64,000 bases of DNA from Sulfuritalea sp. (GTDB taxonomy: Bacteria; Pseudomonadota; Gammaproteobacteria; Burkholderiales; Rhodocyclaceae). Positions 15,616 to 24,405 of the stretch are shown piece after piece (position 1 is the first letter of the stretch; the number at the start of each line of letters is the position of its first letter). The notes under the pieces are model-generated. The model ran no database searches and had not been told where the DNA came from. It saw nothing but the letters and a program-made list of their open reading frames with translations. The translations under genes and the position numbers were made by a program. Location: assembly GCA_022842325.1 (NCBI GenBank), contig JALHPU010000011.1, positions 1 through 64,000 on the forward strand, written 5' to 3'.

Positions 15616-16551
15616 ATGCAGATCCGCATCAGCCTGCCGCAGCAAAGCCTGGAACTGCACGACGAGCGCGGCACGCTGTTGTGCCGCTACGAGGTATCCA
15701 CTGCAAAGAATGGGGCCGGCGAGCAGAACGGCAGCTTTTGCACGCCGCGCGGCCGGCATATCGTGCGCGCCAAAGTCGGCGCCGGCGCGACGGCGAACAC
15801 CGTATTCAAGCGTCGGCGGCCGACCGGCGAGTTATGGACGCCGCAACTCGCGGACGCATTTCCCGGCCGCGACTGGATCCTGACGCGCATCCTGTGGCTG
15901 TCCGGCAAGGAGCCGGGACGCAACCGGCTGGGCGAAGTCGACACCATGCGCCGCTACATCTACCTGCATGGCTCGCCCGACCCGGTGCCGATGGGCAGTC
16001 CGGGCTCGATCGGTTGCGTGCGCATGAGAAACGCCGACATCATCGAATTGTTCGACCTGGTGCCGGCCTATACGCAAGTCGATATCGTCGAATTCGGCGT
16101 CGAGGCGGGCTCGTGGAGCGAACTCGGCGAGCCGGCGCGACAGATGCGCGAGACCGTGTTTGTCGAGGAGCAGCGCGTGCCGCGCGATCTCGAAATGGAT
16201 GAACACGATGCCGTGAGCCGCCACGTGGTCGCCCGCGACGCCGAGGGTGGCGCGATCGGCACCGGCCGTCTGTTGCCGGACGGTCACATCGGCCGCATGG
16301 CGGTGCTGGCCGACTGGCGCGGCAAGGGCGTCGGCCGTGCACTGCTGGAACGCCTGCTGGAAGAAGCCGCGCAGCAGAATCGGAGGCATCTGGCGCTGCA
16401 CGCGCAAACACAGGCAAGCGGCTTTTACCGGCGCTTCGGCTTTGTCGAGGAAGGGCCGGAATTCATCGAGGCCGGAATTCCGCACCAGACCATGGTGCGC
16501 TCGAGCTGTCCGCAAGGGATACCGTCTCGGGCTAAGGAGCCCGGGACATAA
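15616..16551 (+). CDS. L,D-transpeptidase (YkuD) domain fused to a GNAT acetyltransferase
   Basis: Residues 1-160 form a YkuD-type L,D-transpeptidase domain, with the conserved His118-Gly in YIYLHGSPDP and nucleophile Cys134 in MGSPGSIGCVRM. From about residue 170 a GNAT domain begins (PARQMRETVFVEEQRVP), with the acetyl-CoA loop RGKGVGRALLERLL at 235-248 and the ending GFYRRFGF. There is no signal peptide, unlike periplasmic L,D-transpeptidases, so the first domain may act in the cytoplasm or on a different substrate. The frame is continuous. The last 14 codons are supplied by the hairpin element at 16508-16547, and the 3' end overlaps the converging NRDE gene by 20 bp. Confidence 0.85.
   Translation: MQIRISLPQQSLELHDERGTLLCRYEVSTAKNGAGEQNGSFCTPRGRHIVRAKVGAGATANTVFKRRRPTGELWTPQLADAFPGRDWILTRILWLSGKEPGRNRLGEVDTMRRYIYLHGSPDPVPMGSPGSIGCVRMRNADIIELFDLVPAYTQVDIVEFGVEAGSWSELGEPARQMRETVFVEEQRVPRDLEMDEHDAVSRHVVARDAEGGAIGTGRLLPDGHIGRMAVLADWRGKGVGRALLERLLEEAAQQNRRHLALHAQTQASGFYRRFGFVEEGPEFIEAGIPHQTMVRSSCPQGIPSRAKEPGT
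16508..16547 (-). repeat. Hairpin-GGTATCCCTTGCGGAC element, copy C
   Basis: GTCTCGGGCT (16524-16533) pairs with AGCCCGGGAC (16538-16547) around AAGG, with one G-T pair. On the minus strand it is followed by GGTATCCCTTGCGGAC (complement of 16508-16523), identical to 2745-2760. The stem sequence differs from copy B while pairing is kept, which points to selection on structure. Both flanking genes end inside or at this element: the NRDE stop (complement of CTA) is at 16532-16534, and the fusion gene's TAA is at 16549-16551. Confidence 0.78.
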
Positions 16552-17299
16552 ACCGATAGCGTTGCCGCGGTCCGCGCTGTGCGCCCGGCAGCCAGGTCTG
16601 CTCGTCAAAGCTGACCCAGCCGTCCTTCCCGACACACATCACCGTGGAACTGCGCGTGCCATAGCCGGGCGACTTGACGAAGGCCGAGGACAGCAGGCGT
16701 TCCCAGTCAAGCGGAATCCCGGTCTGCGGCAATGCTTCGTCGGGATGGATGCCGTCGTCCTGGAGCAGGCCAAACAGGGCTTCGTCATCGGGCAGGCGGT
16801 CGAGGGCCTGCGCGAGCGCCGTCTTGCCAGCGCCGACTTTCGGCCATGGCGTATCCAGCAGATGATTCGACACCCCATACACCCCCGGCTGCAGCGCACG
16901 CAAGGCACCGCCCATGTTGGACGACCACCACAGCGATGCACCATCGCTCACCAGCAAGTTGTAGCCGTTGCATTGCCGGCCATGAGCGGCAATGCGCTCG
17001 AGATAAGCTTCCGGCGCCTGATCGCCGCACAGAAAATCCTTCACCAGCCCGCCGCGGGACGGCGCACCGTTGCGGTTTTGCGCCGGATCGCGGAAATTGG
17101 TCAGTGCCGCGAAGCGTCCGTTGCGGGTAATGCCCATCCAGGTACCGCCGGCATCGAGGTCACGGCCGGCCAGCACTTGCGCTGCATCCGGCCAAAAGGC
17201 GCCAGGCGCCGTGGGCCGGGCGAAGAACTCGTCGCGGTTGGCGGCCACCACCAGGGGGTAGTCCGGATGTACCCGCCAGGCGACGAGGATCAGGCACAT
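16532..17299 (-). CDS. NRDE family protein (TANGO2-like)
   Basis: The 255-residue protein begins MCLILVAWRVHPDYPLVVAANRDEFFARP. It carries the Cys2 nucleophile expected of an N-terminal-nucleophile hydrolase fold and the NRDE motif at residues 21-24. GGTWMGITRNGRFAALTNFR follows, typical of the family. TANGO2 relatives have been linked to haem or lipid handling and membrane organisation, but the bacterial function is not settled. The ATG at 17297-17299 is fixed by the conserved MC start. It follows ygfZ by 13 bp on the same strand, so they are probably one operon. Its last codons (SRAP, stop) come from hairpin element copy C. Confidence 0.9.
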   Translation of the reverse strand: MCLILVAWRVHPDYPLVVAANRDEFFARPTAPGAFWPDAAQVLAGRDLDAGGTWMGITRNGRFAALTNFRDPAQNRNGAPSRGGLVKDFLCGDQAPEAYLERIAAHGRQCNGYNLLVSDGASLWWSSNMGGALRALQPGVYGVSNHLLDTPWPKVGAGKTALAQALDRLPDDEALFGLLQDDGIHPDEALPQTGIPLDWERLLSSAFVKSPGYGTRSSTVMCVGKDGWVSFDEQTWLPGAQRGPRQRYRFMSRAP

Positions 17300-17312
17300 C
17301 GAACAGATGAGC

Positions 17313-18359
17313 TCAGTTCGCCCCCGCGGGGGCTTCTTGCAGGGTGTAGGGCAGCGGCAGAAATTCCAGTCGTTCGCCGGCCAGCGCGCCGACATGCACT
17401 TCACCGGCTTCCACGGCACCAATTTGCACGCAGACCAGGCATTCGAAGCCACCGGCCGGGGAGGGTGCCACGCTGACTACCGTGCCACAATGCTGCTCGC
17501 CCGTTTCAGGGGCGTAGACATGGGTGCCCGGAGCCACGGCGGCGGCCAGCCGGGCGCGGAAGGTGCGCCGCTTGACCTTGCCCAGGTATTGAGTACGGGC
17601 AACGATTTCCTGTCCCGGATAGCAGCCTTTGCTGAAACTTACTCCGGCGACGGCAGGCAGTTCCATGTTGAGCATTTGTGGCACGAAGGATTCCTGAGTG
17701 GCCGCGACCACGCGCGGCTGCCCGGCGGCGATTTCCAGCCATTGCCATGCGGCAATGCCTACCGGCCGTGCCGCCGTCGCCAGTTGCTGCCAGCGCGCAT
17801 TGGCAACGGTCGCGTCCAGCGCCAGCAGCCAGCGCGTGTCGTCGAGGCGGATGGCCTGGCCGCCTTCGGTCGCGGCCACGCCGAAGCGCGGCAAATTGGC
17901 CGGCGCATCGCCAAGAGTCGGCGCTGGTGAGACGCCGACCGGGCCTGAATATCCGATCAGGCAGCGCTCGGCGCTCGCATCGGTGAGCTTGACCTTGGCA
18001 CGCAGCACGTACATCGACAGCTTCTTCAGAATCGCCGGCAGGATGTCACGCGGCAGCATCAGCAGGAAATCATCGCCATCGCGCCAGATCAGCAGCAACG
18101 CCAGCAGACGTCCCTTTGCAGTGCAGAAACCGGCGAAGCGCGCACCTCCCGGCGTGATGCCGTTGATGTCGTTGGTCAGCAGATTGTGCAGAAAGCCGGC
18201 GGCATCGACCCCGCTGGCGCGGATCAGGCCCAGATCGCCAAGCGGCGCCACGACTGCACCGTCACTTGCCGCAGCAAGTTCCGCGGCGATATCGCCAAAG
18301 CTGCCGCCGTTTGCCTTCAGGCCTTGGCTGGCAAGGAAGGAGTTCCAATCTTGGGTCAT
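17313..18359 (-). CDS. ygfZ: YgfZ family folate-dependent Fe-S cluster repair protein
   Basis: The 348-residue protein belongs to the GcvT/YgfZ fold. The family signature KGCYPGQE is at residues 244-251, holding the conserved cysteine, and is followed by IVARTQYLGKVKRR. YgfZ supports Fe-S enzymes such as MiaB in a tetrahydrofolate-dependent way. The ATG at 18357-18359 gives MTQDWNSFLASQGL. It is divergent from mltG over a 99-bp gap and lies upstream of the NRDE gene. This neighbourhood (ygfZ beside mltG-tmk) is common in beta- and gammaproteobacteria. Confidence 0.94.
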   Translation of the reverse strand: MTQDWNSFLASQGLKANGGSFGDIAAELAAASDGAVVAPLGDLGLIRASGVDAAGFLHNLLTNDINGITPGGARFAGFCTAKGRLLALLLIWRDGDDFLLMLPRDILPAILKKLSMYVLRAKVKLTDASAERCLIGYSGPVGVSPAPTLGDAPANLPRFGVAATEGGQAIRLDDTRWLLALDATVANARWQQLATAARPVGIAAWQWLEIAAGQPRVVAATQESFVPQMLNMELPAVAGVSFSKGCYPGQEIVARTQYLGKVKRRTFRARLAAAVAPGTHVYAPETGEQHCGTVVSVAPSPAGGFECLVCVQIGAVEAGEVHVGALAGERLEFLPLPYTLQEAPAGAN

Positions 18360-18458
18360 GAAGTCGGTCCGGGTTGAGGTGCAATTGACGGTAAAAATAT
18401 CGAGTCAGGGGTTAAGATTGCGTCCGTCCGGTTTTAATTCAAGCCTTATCGATTACCC

Positions 18459-19448
18459 ATGCGTACATTCAAAATAATCCTGCTGTTGGTGATTCTCGCA
18501 TTTGTCGCGACGATCATGGGTACCAGCTGGTTTACCGTACGTCACCTGGACATGCGCAGCGATCCGACGGCGTTCTCCGTGCCACAAGGAGCCAGCTTGC
18601 GTACGGCGGCGCAGGTGATCGAAGCAGCGGGCATCGATCTTCCGGCCTGGCAACTTGAACTTCTGGGGCGGGTTTTGGGGCGCTCCTCGAAGATCAAGGC
18701 GGGCAGCTATGAGATCGAGGCGGGGATCACCGCCCTCGCACTGCTCGACAAGCTGACCCGCGGCGAAGTGACCATGAGTGAAATCGTGCTGGTGGAAGGC
18801 AAGACCTTCCGCCAGTTGCGGGCCGCCATGAGCGAACATCCGGATCTTGCGCACGATTCGTCCAAGATGACCGACATGCAGATTCTGGCGCGCCTCGGCG
18901 CCAAGGAACCGCACCCGGAAGGCTTGTTCTTTCCCGATACCTATCTCTTCGGCAAGGGCAGCAGCGATTTTGACGTCTTGCGTCGCGCCTACCGAGCCAT
19001 GCAGCCAAAACTTGCGGCAGCCTGGGAAAGACGCGAGAGCACCTTGCCGCTGAAAACCCCTTATCAATTGTTGATCCTGGCCTCGATCGTCGAAAAGGAA
19101 ACCGGCATACCTGCCGATCGTCCGCAGATCGCCGCCGTGTTCGTCAATCGATTGCGCCGCGGCATGTTGCTGCAAACCGATCCGACGGTAATCTATGGTT
19201 TGGGCGAAAAGTTCGACGGCAATCTGCGCAAGGTCGATCTGCTGACCGATACGCCGTGGAATACCTACACGCGTCCCGGCCTGCCGCCGACACCGATCGC
19301 CATTCCCGGACTGGCCTCGCTGCAGGCGGCCGCCAAGCCGCCACCCAGCGACATGCTGTATTTCGTTGCGCGTGGCGACGGCTCGAGCGAGTTTTCGGCA
19401 ACCCTCGACGAACACAACAGCGCCGTCGCCAAGTACCAGAAGCGCTGA
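18459..19448 (+). CDS. mltG: Endolytic peptidoglycan transglycosylase MltG (YceG)
   Basis: MltG cleaves nascent glycan strands at the inner membrane and is thought to set strand length. The 329-residue protein has an N-terminal membrane anchor (KIILLLVILAFVATIM, residues 5-20), a LysM-like region around 35-60, and the YceG catalytic domain. The acidic VEKET motif is at 211-215, followed by NRLRRGMLLQTDPTVIYG and the ending PPTPIAIPGLASLQAA. The ATG at 18459 is the first after the divergent gap. tmk begins 7 bp after its stop; this pairing is widely conserved. Confidence 0.96.
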   Translation: MRTFKIILLLVILAFVATIMGTSWFTVRHLDMRSDPTAFSVPQGASLRTAAQVIEAAGIDLPAWQLELLGRVLGRSSKIKAGSYEIEAGITALALLDKLTRGEVTMSEIVLVEGKTFRQLRAAMSEHPDLAHDSSKMTDMQILARLGAKEPHPEGLFFPDTYLFGKGSSDFDVLRRAYRAMQPKLAAAWERRESTLPLKTPYQLLILASIVEKETGIPADRPQIAAVFVNRLRRGMLLQTDPTVIYGLGEKFDGNLRKVDLLTDTPWNTYTRPGLPPTPIAIPGLASLQAAAKPPPSDMLYFVARGDGSSEFSATLDEHNSAVAKYQKR

Positions 19449-19454
19449 GTAAGC

Positions 19455-20066
19455 ATGCCGCGCGGTCGCTTCATCAGTTTCGAGGGCATCGATGGTGCCG
19501 GAAAAAGTACCCAGCATGCCTGGATGGTGGATCATTTGCGCCGTCAGGGACGAGTTGTGGTCGCCACCCGGGAACCGGGCGGCACTCCGCTCGGGGAAAA
19601 GCTGCGCGCCCTGTTGCTGGCCGAGCCTATGCACCTGGAAACCGAGGCCCTGCTGATGTTTGCGGCGCGCCGGGAGCACGTTGCGCTAGTGATCGAGCCG
19701 GCATTGGCGCGCGGTGAATGGGTGGTTTGCGATCGATTCGTCGACGCTTCCTTCGCCTACCAGGGAGGAGGGCGCGGACTCGACTGGAGCAAGCTTGAAA
19801 CACTGGCGAATTGGGTGTTGGGCGATCTGCAACCCGATCTGACGCTGATATTCGATGCGCCCGTGGCCATAGCCCAGCAGCGCCTGCATGCGGCAACGTC
19901 CCAGCCGGATCGTTTCGAGCAGGAACAGTCGGAATTCTTCGAGCGCGTGCGGGCCGCCTATTTGCGCATTGCGCAAGAAAATTCGGCGCGCGTCCGCCTG
20001 ATCGACGCCACACAGAGCCCGAATGATATTAATAAAGTACTTGAGACAATAATTGCAACACTCTGA
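19455..20066 (+). CDS. tmk: Thymidylate kinase
   Basis: Tmk phosphorylates dTMP to dTDP. The 203-residue protein has the P-loop [11 protein letters not shown] at residues 9-19, the DR(F/Y) motif in [19 protein letters not shown], and the dTMP-binding [11 protein letters not shown]. This is the normal family length. It is 7 bp after mltG and overlaps holB by 14 bp at an AT-rich junction, consistent with tight operon structure. Confidence 0.97.
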   Translation: MPRGRFISFEGIDGAGKSTQHAWMVDHLRRQGRVVVATREPGGTPLGEKLRALLLAEPMHLETEALLMFAARREHVALVIEPALARGEWVVCDRFVDASFAYQGGGRGLDWSKLETLANWVLGDLQPDLTLIFDAPVAIAQQRLHAATSQPDRFEQEQSEFFERVRAAYLRIAQENSARVRLIDATQSPNDINKVLETIIATL

Positions 20067-21105
20067 TAAATCAGTTACTAATTGGAATGCGTCCGTCAAG
20101 CAGCAATTGCTCGGACAAGGATTGGAACGACTTCCCCATGCACTCCTGCTGGTTGGTCCGCCAGGCGTCGGCCGGCTTGCCTTCGCCGAACAACTCGCGG
20201 CATCGCTGCTTTGCGAGTCCGCCGCGCCACGCTTGAAAGCCTGCGGAAATTGCCAGGCGTGTCGCTGGCTGGAAGGCGGCAATCATCCCGACTTTCGCAA
20301 GGTGGCTCCCGAGGGGGATGACGAAGCCGAAGGCGACAGCAGTGAAAAAGCCAAGGAAAAGACCAAAAAACGCGGCCCGGGAATGATCCGCATCGATCAG
20401 ATCCGCGAACTTGAATCCTTCGTGTTCGTCGGCAGTCATCGCGCCGGAAATCGCGTCGTACTCATCACTGAAGCCGAGGCAATGAATCCTGCGGCAGCGA
20501 ATTCACTTCTTAAAATACTTGAAGAACCACCTGCAAGTGTTTATTTTATATTAATAGCTACGCGATCAAAAGCCTTGTTGCCGACCATCCGTAGCCGCTG
20601 CCGGGTGATCCCCTTTGGCGCACCCGACGCCGCTGCCGCAACTGCCTGGCTGGCCGCTGCCGGCCTCGAGCAGCAGGCCAAGCGCTATCTGGAACTGGCG
20701 GGCGGCGCACCCATGCGAGTGGCGCAATGGGAGGAGCAGGGACAACTGGGGCCCATGGATGAGCTGATCGACAGCCTTGTATCCGCCCCGGCCGACCCGA
20801 TCGCATTGGCGGCGCGCTGGGACGCCCTGCTCAAGGGTGACGGGCTGTTTCGCATGGAGCATCTGGTCGAAGGCGTGCAGCGCTGGCTGTTCGATCTGGC
20901 GCAGGAACGGTTAACGGGCACGATCCGCTACCACGGCGGCTGGTCACGCCCGAAAGGGGTGGAAAAACTCGATCCACAGGCCCTGCTTGCAGGCTGGCGT
21001 GAGATTGGACAATTCCGCCGCAGTGCGCGGCATCCCTTGAATCAATTGCTGTTTCTGGAAAACCTGGCCGCACATTACCTGCGTGCCACGAGGCCGGCGC
21101 AATGA
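20053..21105 (+). CDS. holB: DNA polymerase III delta' subunit
   Basis: The delta' subunit is part of the clamp loader that places the beta clamp on DNA. The 350-residue protein has a degenerate P-loop GPPGVGR (residues 35-41, no Lys), as is normal for delta'. A zinc-binding group of cysteines ([11 protein letters not shown]) follows, and then the conserved [11 protein letters not shown] and TIRSRCR segments. The start is probably TTG at 20053, inside the tmk 3' end (14-bp overlap). A charged insert (about residues 90-115, rich in E, K and D) precedes the [12 protein letters not shown] helix. The conserved [11 protein letters not shown] region is encoded by an unusually AT-rich stretch (about 20,505-20,570). 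Confidence 0.94.
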   Translation: MQHSDKSVTNWNASVKQQLLGQGLERLPHALLLVGPPGVGRLAFAEQLAASLLCESAAPRLKACGNCQACRWLEGGNHPDFRKVAPEGDDEAEGDSSEKAKEKTKKRGPGMIRIDQIRELESFVFVGSHRAGNRVVLITEAEAMNPAAANSLLKILEEPPASVYFILIATRSKALLPTIRSRCRVIPFGAPDAAAATAWLAAAGLEQQAKRYLELAGGAPMRVAQWEEQGQLGPMDELIDSLVSAPADPIALAARWDALLKGDGLFRMEHLVEGVQRWLFDLAQERLTGTIRYHGGWSRPKGVEKLDPQALLAGWREIGQFRRSARHPLNQLLFLENLAAHYLRATRPAQ

Positions 21106-21884
21106 ACACGCTGCTGGTCGATTCGCACTGTCACCTCGATTTCCCGGAGTTTCAGGGACGCGAGTCCGATCTGCTGGATGCCATGAAAACCAATGGCGTC
21201 GGCGCTGCGCTGATCGCCGGCGTCACCCTGGAGCGCTTCCCCGGGGTTTTGGCGCTGGTCGAGCAATTTCCAAATCTTTATGCCGGCGTCGGCGTGCATC
21301 CCGATACCGAGGAAGGTGAAGATCCCGACGAGGAGACACTGATTCGGCTGGCCCAGCATCCCAAGGTGGTTGCTATCGGCGAAACCGGTCTGGACTACTA
21401 TCGGCTGGAGGGCGATCTGGAATGGCAGCGCGAGCGGTTCCGCACCCATATTCGCGCCGCGCGCCGTTGCAGCAAGCCTCTGATCATTCACACGCGGGAA
21501 GCCGCGGCCGATACCTTGCGGATTCTGGAAGAGGAGGGCGGCGGCGAAGCAGGGGGGGTGTTCCATTGCTTCACCGAGTCGCGCAGCGTGGCAGAAGCCG
21601 CCCTTTCGTTGGGGTTTCACATTTCCATTTCAGGTATCGTGACCTTCAAGAAGGCTCTCCAGATCAAGGAGGTAGCCAGTTTCGTTCCGCTCGATCGACT
21701 GTTGGTGGAAACCGATGCCCCTTATCTGGCGCCGGTCCCGCATCGGGGCAAACTCAACCACCCAGCTCTGGTGCGCCATGTCGCCGAGGAAGTCGCCGCG
21801 CTGAAAGGCATCAGCCTCGATGCCCTGGCGCAGGCCACCACAAGTAACTTCTGCCGTCTGTTTGGGGTCGCGATAAATGCATAA
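21102..21884 (+). CDS. tatD: TatD family metal-dependent hydrolase (DNase)
   Basis: The 260-residue TIM-barrel enzyme has the metal ligands DSHCHLD (His9, His11), the IGETGLDYYR motif, PLIIHTREA, GVFHCFTES and the final LLVETDAPYLAP. TatD/YcfH proteins are Mg2+-dependent nucleases or deacylases. Its ATG overlaps the holB stop (ATGA, 4 bp), implying coupled translation. In many relatives a pilZ gene sits between holB and tatD; it is absent here. Confidence 0.94.
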   Translation: MNTLLVDSHCHLDFPEFQGRESDLLDAMKTNGVGAALIAGVTLERFPGVLALVEQFPNLYAGVGVHPDTEEGEDPDEETLIRLAQHPKVVAIGETGLDYYRLEGDLEWQRERFRTHIRAARRCSKPLIIHTREAAADTLRILEEEGGGEAGGVFHCFTESRSVAEAALSLGFHISISGIVTFKKALQIKEVASFVPLDRLLVETDAPYLAPVPHRGKLNHPALVRHVAEEVAALKGISLDALAQATTSNFCRLFGVAINA

Positions 21885-22509
21885 CTTACTGCTTTCAATA
21901 ATATTTATTACGTTTTCTGGCTTGGCTCAAGCTGGTGCTTACGAAGATATTCTTGAGGCGGCGGACAAGAACGAGACTGCCGCGGTAGTCGATCTACTGA
22001 AGCGCGGCATGGACGTCAATACCGCCGATCGCGCCGGGACCACGTTGCTGATGATCGCTGCCCGCCAAGGAAATCTCGATCTGCTCCAATCCTTGCTGAA
22101 TAATCGGGCCAGCATTAATCGACGCAATCAGTTTGGCGACTCGGCCTTGTTGCTTGCCGCGCTCAACGCACGCTTCGATGCAGCAAAATTGCTGATGGAA
22201 AAGGGAGCCGAGGTCAATCCATCATCCGGCTGGCCACCGCTGCATTACGCCGTATTTGGGGGTAACCCGGAAATTCTCGGGCTGCTGATTGCCCGGGGCG
22301 CCAAGCTCGATGCGCGCGCGCCCAATGGACAGACCGCCCTGATGGTGGCGGTCAAGCTGGGCAAGCTCGATTTGGTAACAATGCTCATCGATGCCGATGC
22401 GGACATGGACTTGGCCGATCAGGACGGTGTCAGTGCTTTGCAGCTTGCGAGAAAGCTTGGCCAGAAGGAGATCGCAGACTATTTGCGCAAAGTGGGAGCT
22501 GTTGAATAA
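21877..22509 (+). CDS. Exported ankyrin-repeat protein
   Basis: The 210-residue protein has a Sec signal peptide (cleavage probably after AQA, residue 19) followed by about five ankyrin repeats. Recognisable repeat cores are AGTTLLMIAARQGNLDLLQSL, NQFGDSALLLAALNARFDAAK, GWPPLHYAVFGGNPEILGLL and NGQTALMVAVKLGKLDLVTML. It is presumably a periplasmic binding protein; partners are unknown. It overlaps tatD by 8 bp at an AT-rich junction. It closes the mltG-to-ankyrin operon and converges on the ABC transporter. Confidence 0.85.
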   Translation: MHNLLLSIIFITFSGLAQAGAYEDILEAADKNETAAVVDLLKRGMDVNTADRAGTTLLMIAARQGNLDLLQSLLNNRASINRRNQFGDSALLLAALNARFDAAKLLMEKGAEVNPSSGWPPLHYAVFGGNPEILGLLIARGAKLDARAPNGQTALMVAVKLGKLDLVTMLIDADADMDLADQDGVSALQLARKLGQKEIADYLRKVGAVE

Positions 22510-22584
22510 GCCCATCCCGGCCTGGCGTTACTAACTTATTAGTGCGCATAATTGTCATTATGTAAAATAGTACATAGAGCGTTA

Positions 22585-22596
22585 CTCAAATTTGAG
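22585..22596. other. 12-bp palindrome in a convergent gap
   Basis: CTCAAATTTGAG is a perfect palindrome, 7 bp past the end of the ABC transporter gene, in the AT-rich 93-bp gap (22,510-22,602) between convergent genes. It might be a protein-binding site or part of a termination structure. No T-tracted hairpin was found. Confidence 0.3.
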
Positions 22597-22602
22597 GATT
22601 GC

Positions 22603-24399
22603 TCAAAGGTCCAGCTGCAAGGCCGCGAGTCGGGCATATAACCCGCCCTGACTCCGCAAGTTCTCCGGCGTACCGATTTCGACGATACGCCCACGTTCCA
22701 TCACAACGATCCGATCGACTTTCTGCACCGTCGCCAGCCGGTGGGCAATGATCAGCGTCGTACGACCTTCCATCGCCGCATTGAGTCCTTTTTGCACCAG
22801 GATTTCCGATTCGGCGTCCAGCGCGCTGGTGGCTTCGTCGAGCAACAAAAGCGGCGCGCCCTTCAGAATTGCCCGTGCAATGGCAATGCGTTGGCGTTGC
22901 CCCCCGGACAATCGGGTACCGCGTTCGCCGAGAAAGGTCTGATAACCCTCCGGCAGACGTTCGATGAACTCATCCACGCGCGCCGCCTGCGCCGCCTTGA
23001 GCACTTCCGCATCGCTGGCCGCGGCCCGGCCGTAACGGATGTTTTCCATGGCGTTGGCGGAAAAGATCACCGGATCCTGCGGCACGATGGCGATCCCGTC
23101 GCGCAAGTCGTGCAGGCTCAATTGCCGGATATCCTGACCGTTGAGGCGGATGCCGCCGGACGTGACCTCGTAATAGCGCAGCAGCAACTGGAACAGGCTG
23201 GTCTTGCCCGCACCCGATGGCCCGACCAGGGCCACGCTCTCGCCCGGAGAGACTTCCAGATTGACGTCGTCCAAGGCGCGGATTTGCGGGCGTGCCGGAT
23301 AGCTGAAAACGACGTGCTCGAAACTGATCCGCGCCTGCGCCGGATGGACCGGTGTCTCGGGCTGCTCAATTTCGCGAATCGCCGGCTCGGCGCGGAGCAA
23401 TTCCAGTAGCCGCTCGGTGGCACCCGCTGCACGCATCACGTCGCCCCAGACTTCGGCCATGGTGCCCACGCCGCCGGCCACCAGCGTGGCATAGAGCACG
23501 AAGGATGCCAGTTGCCCACCGGTCAGGATGCCCTCATGAACCTGGCGTGCACCGACCCAAAGGACAAAGATGATGGTGCCCATCACGGCGGTGATGATCA
23601 GCACCGTCAGTGCCGCACGCACACGGCTGCGCTTGATCGCGGTGACGAAACTGCGTTGGGTACGCTCGGCGAAACGTTGCGTTTCCTGTACTTCCTGGGT
23701 GTAGGCCTGCACGGTCGGCATGGCGTTGAGGATCTCGCCGGCCAGTGCCGAAGCATCGGCAATACGGTCCTGGGATTCGCGCGAGAGTTTCTTTACCCTG
23801 CGACCGATGACCAGGATCGGGAGGATCAGCAAAGCCATCAGACCCAGGTTCAGCGAGAACAGATAGAAGCTGGTGACGGCCAGCATGACCATGCCGCCGA
23901 TGAACTGGAACAGGCTGCGCAAGCCCATCGAGACCGAACTGCCGACCACGGTCTGAATCAGCGTCGTGTCGCCTGTCAACCGTGACAACACCTCCCCCGT
24001 CTGCAGGGTTTCGAAGAATTGCGGCGACTGCGCCAGCACCCGCTGATAAACCGCATTGCGCAGGTCCGCCGTGACCCGCTCGCCGATCCATGACACGGTG
24101 TAGAAGCGCGCCGAAACGACCAGCCCCCAGAAGCTCGCCAGTCCGAACAATGCGATGAAATGCCCGTTCAGGCTCAAGGCACCGAGCAGGCTCCCGCTCG
24201 CGCGCTCCCTGTCGCCGAAGCCAAAATCGATCAGGTCGCGAAATGCCAACGGCACTGTCAGGATGGTGGCCGAACCGAGGCAAAGCAGCAGGAACGCCAG
24301 CACCACGCGCCCTCGATACGGCCGCAGGAATGGCAACAGGCCTTTCAGCGGCGAAAGGCGACGCGGTGGCGAGGCAGGTATCGGAATGGCTGTGGACAT
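22603..24399 (-). CDS. MsbA/MDR-type ABC transporter (fused TMD-NBD)
   Basis: The 598-residue half-transporter has six membrane helices in residues about 25-330 and an ATPase domain. The Walker A sequence GPSGAGKTS starts near residue 391, the signature LSGGQRQRIAIARA near 497, followed by LLLLDEATSALDAES and the H-loop IIAHRLATV. It resembles lipid or multidrug exporters (MsbA, LmrA). It has no N-terminal C39 peptidase or C39-like domain, which many type I exporters of RTX proteins have. It starts 6 bp after the kinase-like gene and is the last gene of the minus-strand series headed by the giant protein, so it may share that transcript. Its substrate is unknown. Confidence 0.9.
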   Translation of the reverse strand: MSTAIPIPASPPRRLSPLKGLLPFLRPYRGRVVLAFLLLCLGSATILTVPLAFRDLIDFGFGDRERASGSLLGALSLNGHFIALFGLASFWGLVVSARFYTVSWIGERVTADLRNAVYQRVLAQSPQFFETLQTGEVLSRLTGDTTLIQTVVGSSVSMGLRSLFQFIGGMVMLAVTSFYLFSLNLGLMALLILPILVIGRRVKKLSRESQDRIADASALAGEILNAMPTVQAYTQEVQETQRFAERTQRSFVTAIKRSRVRAALTVLIITAVMGTIIFVLWVGARQVHEGILTGGQLASFVLYATLVAGGVGTMAEVWGDVMRAAGATERLLELLRAEPAIREIEQPETPVHPAQARISFEHVVFSYPARPQIRALDDVNLEVSPGESVALVGPSGAGKTSLFQLLLRYYEVTSGGIRLNGQDIRQLSLHDLRDGIAIVPQDPVIFSANAMENIRYGRAAASDAEVLKAAQAARVDEFIERLPEGYQTFLGERGTRLSGGQRQRIAIARAILKGAPLLLLDEATSALDAESEILVQKGLNAAMEGRTTLIIAHRLATVQKVDRIVVMERGRIVEIGTPENLRSQGGLYARLAALQLDL

Positions 24400-24405
24400 G
24401 CTCGA

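Noticed and set aside
22603..24399. Classical type I secretion ABC protein of the HlyB type
   Set aside because: It has no C39 or C39-like N-terminal domain, and sequence features are closer to MsbA/MDR exporters.
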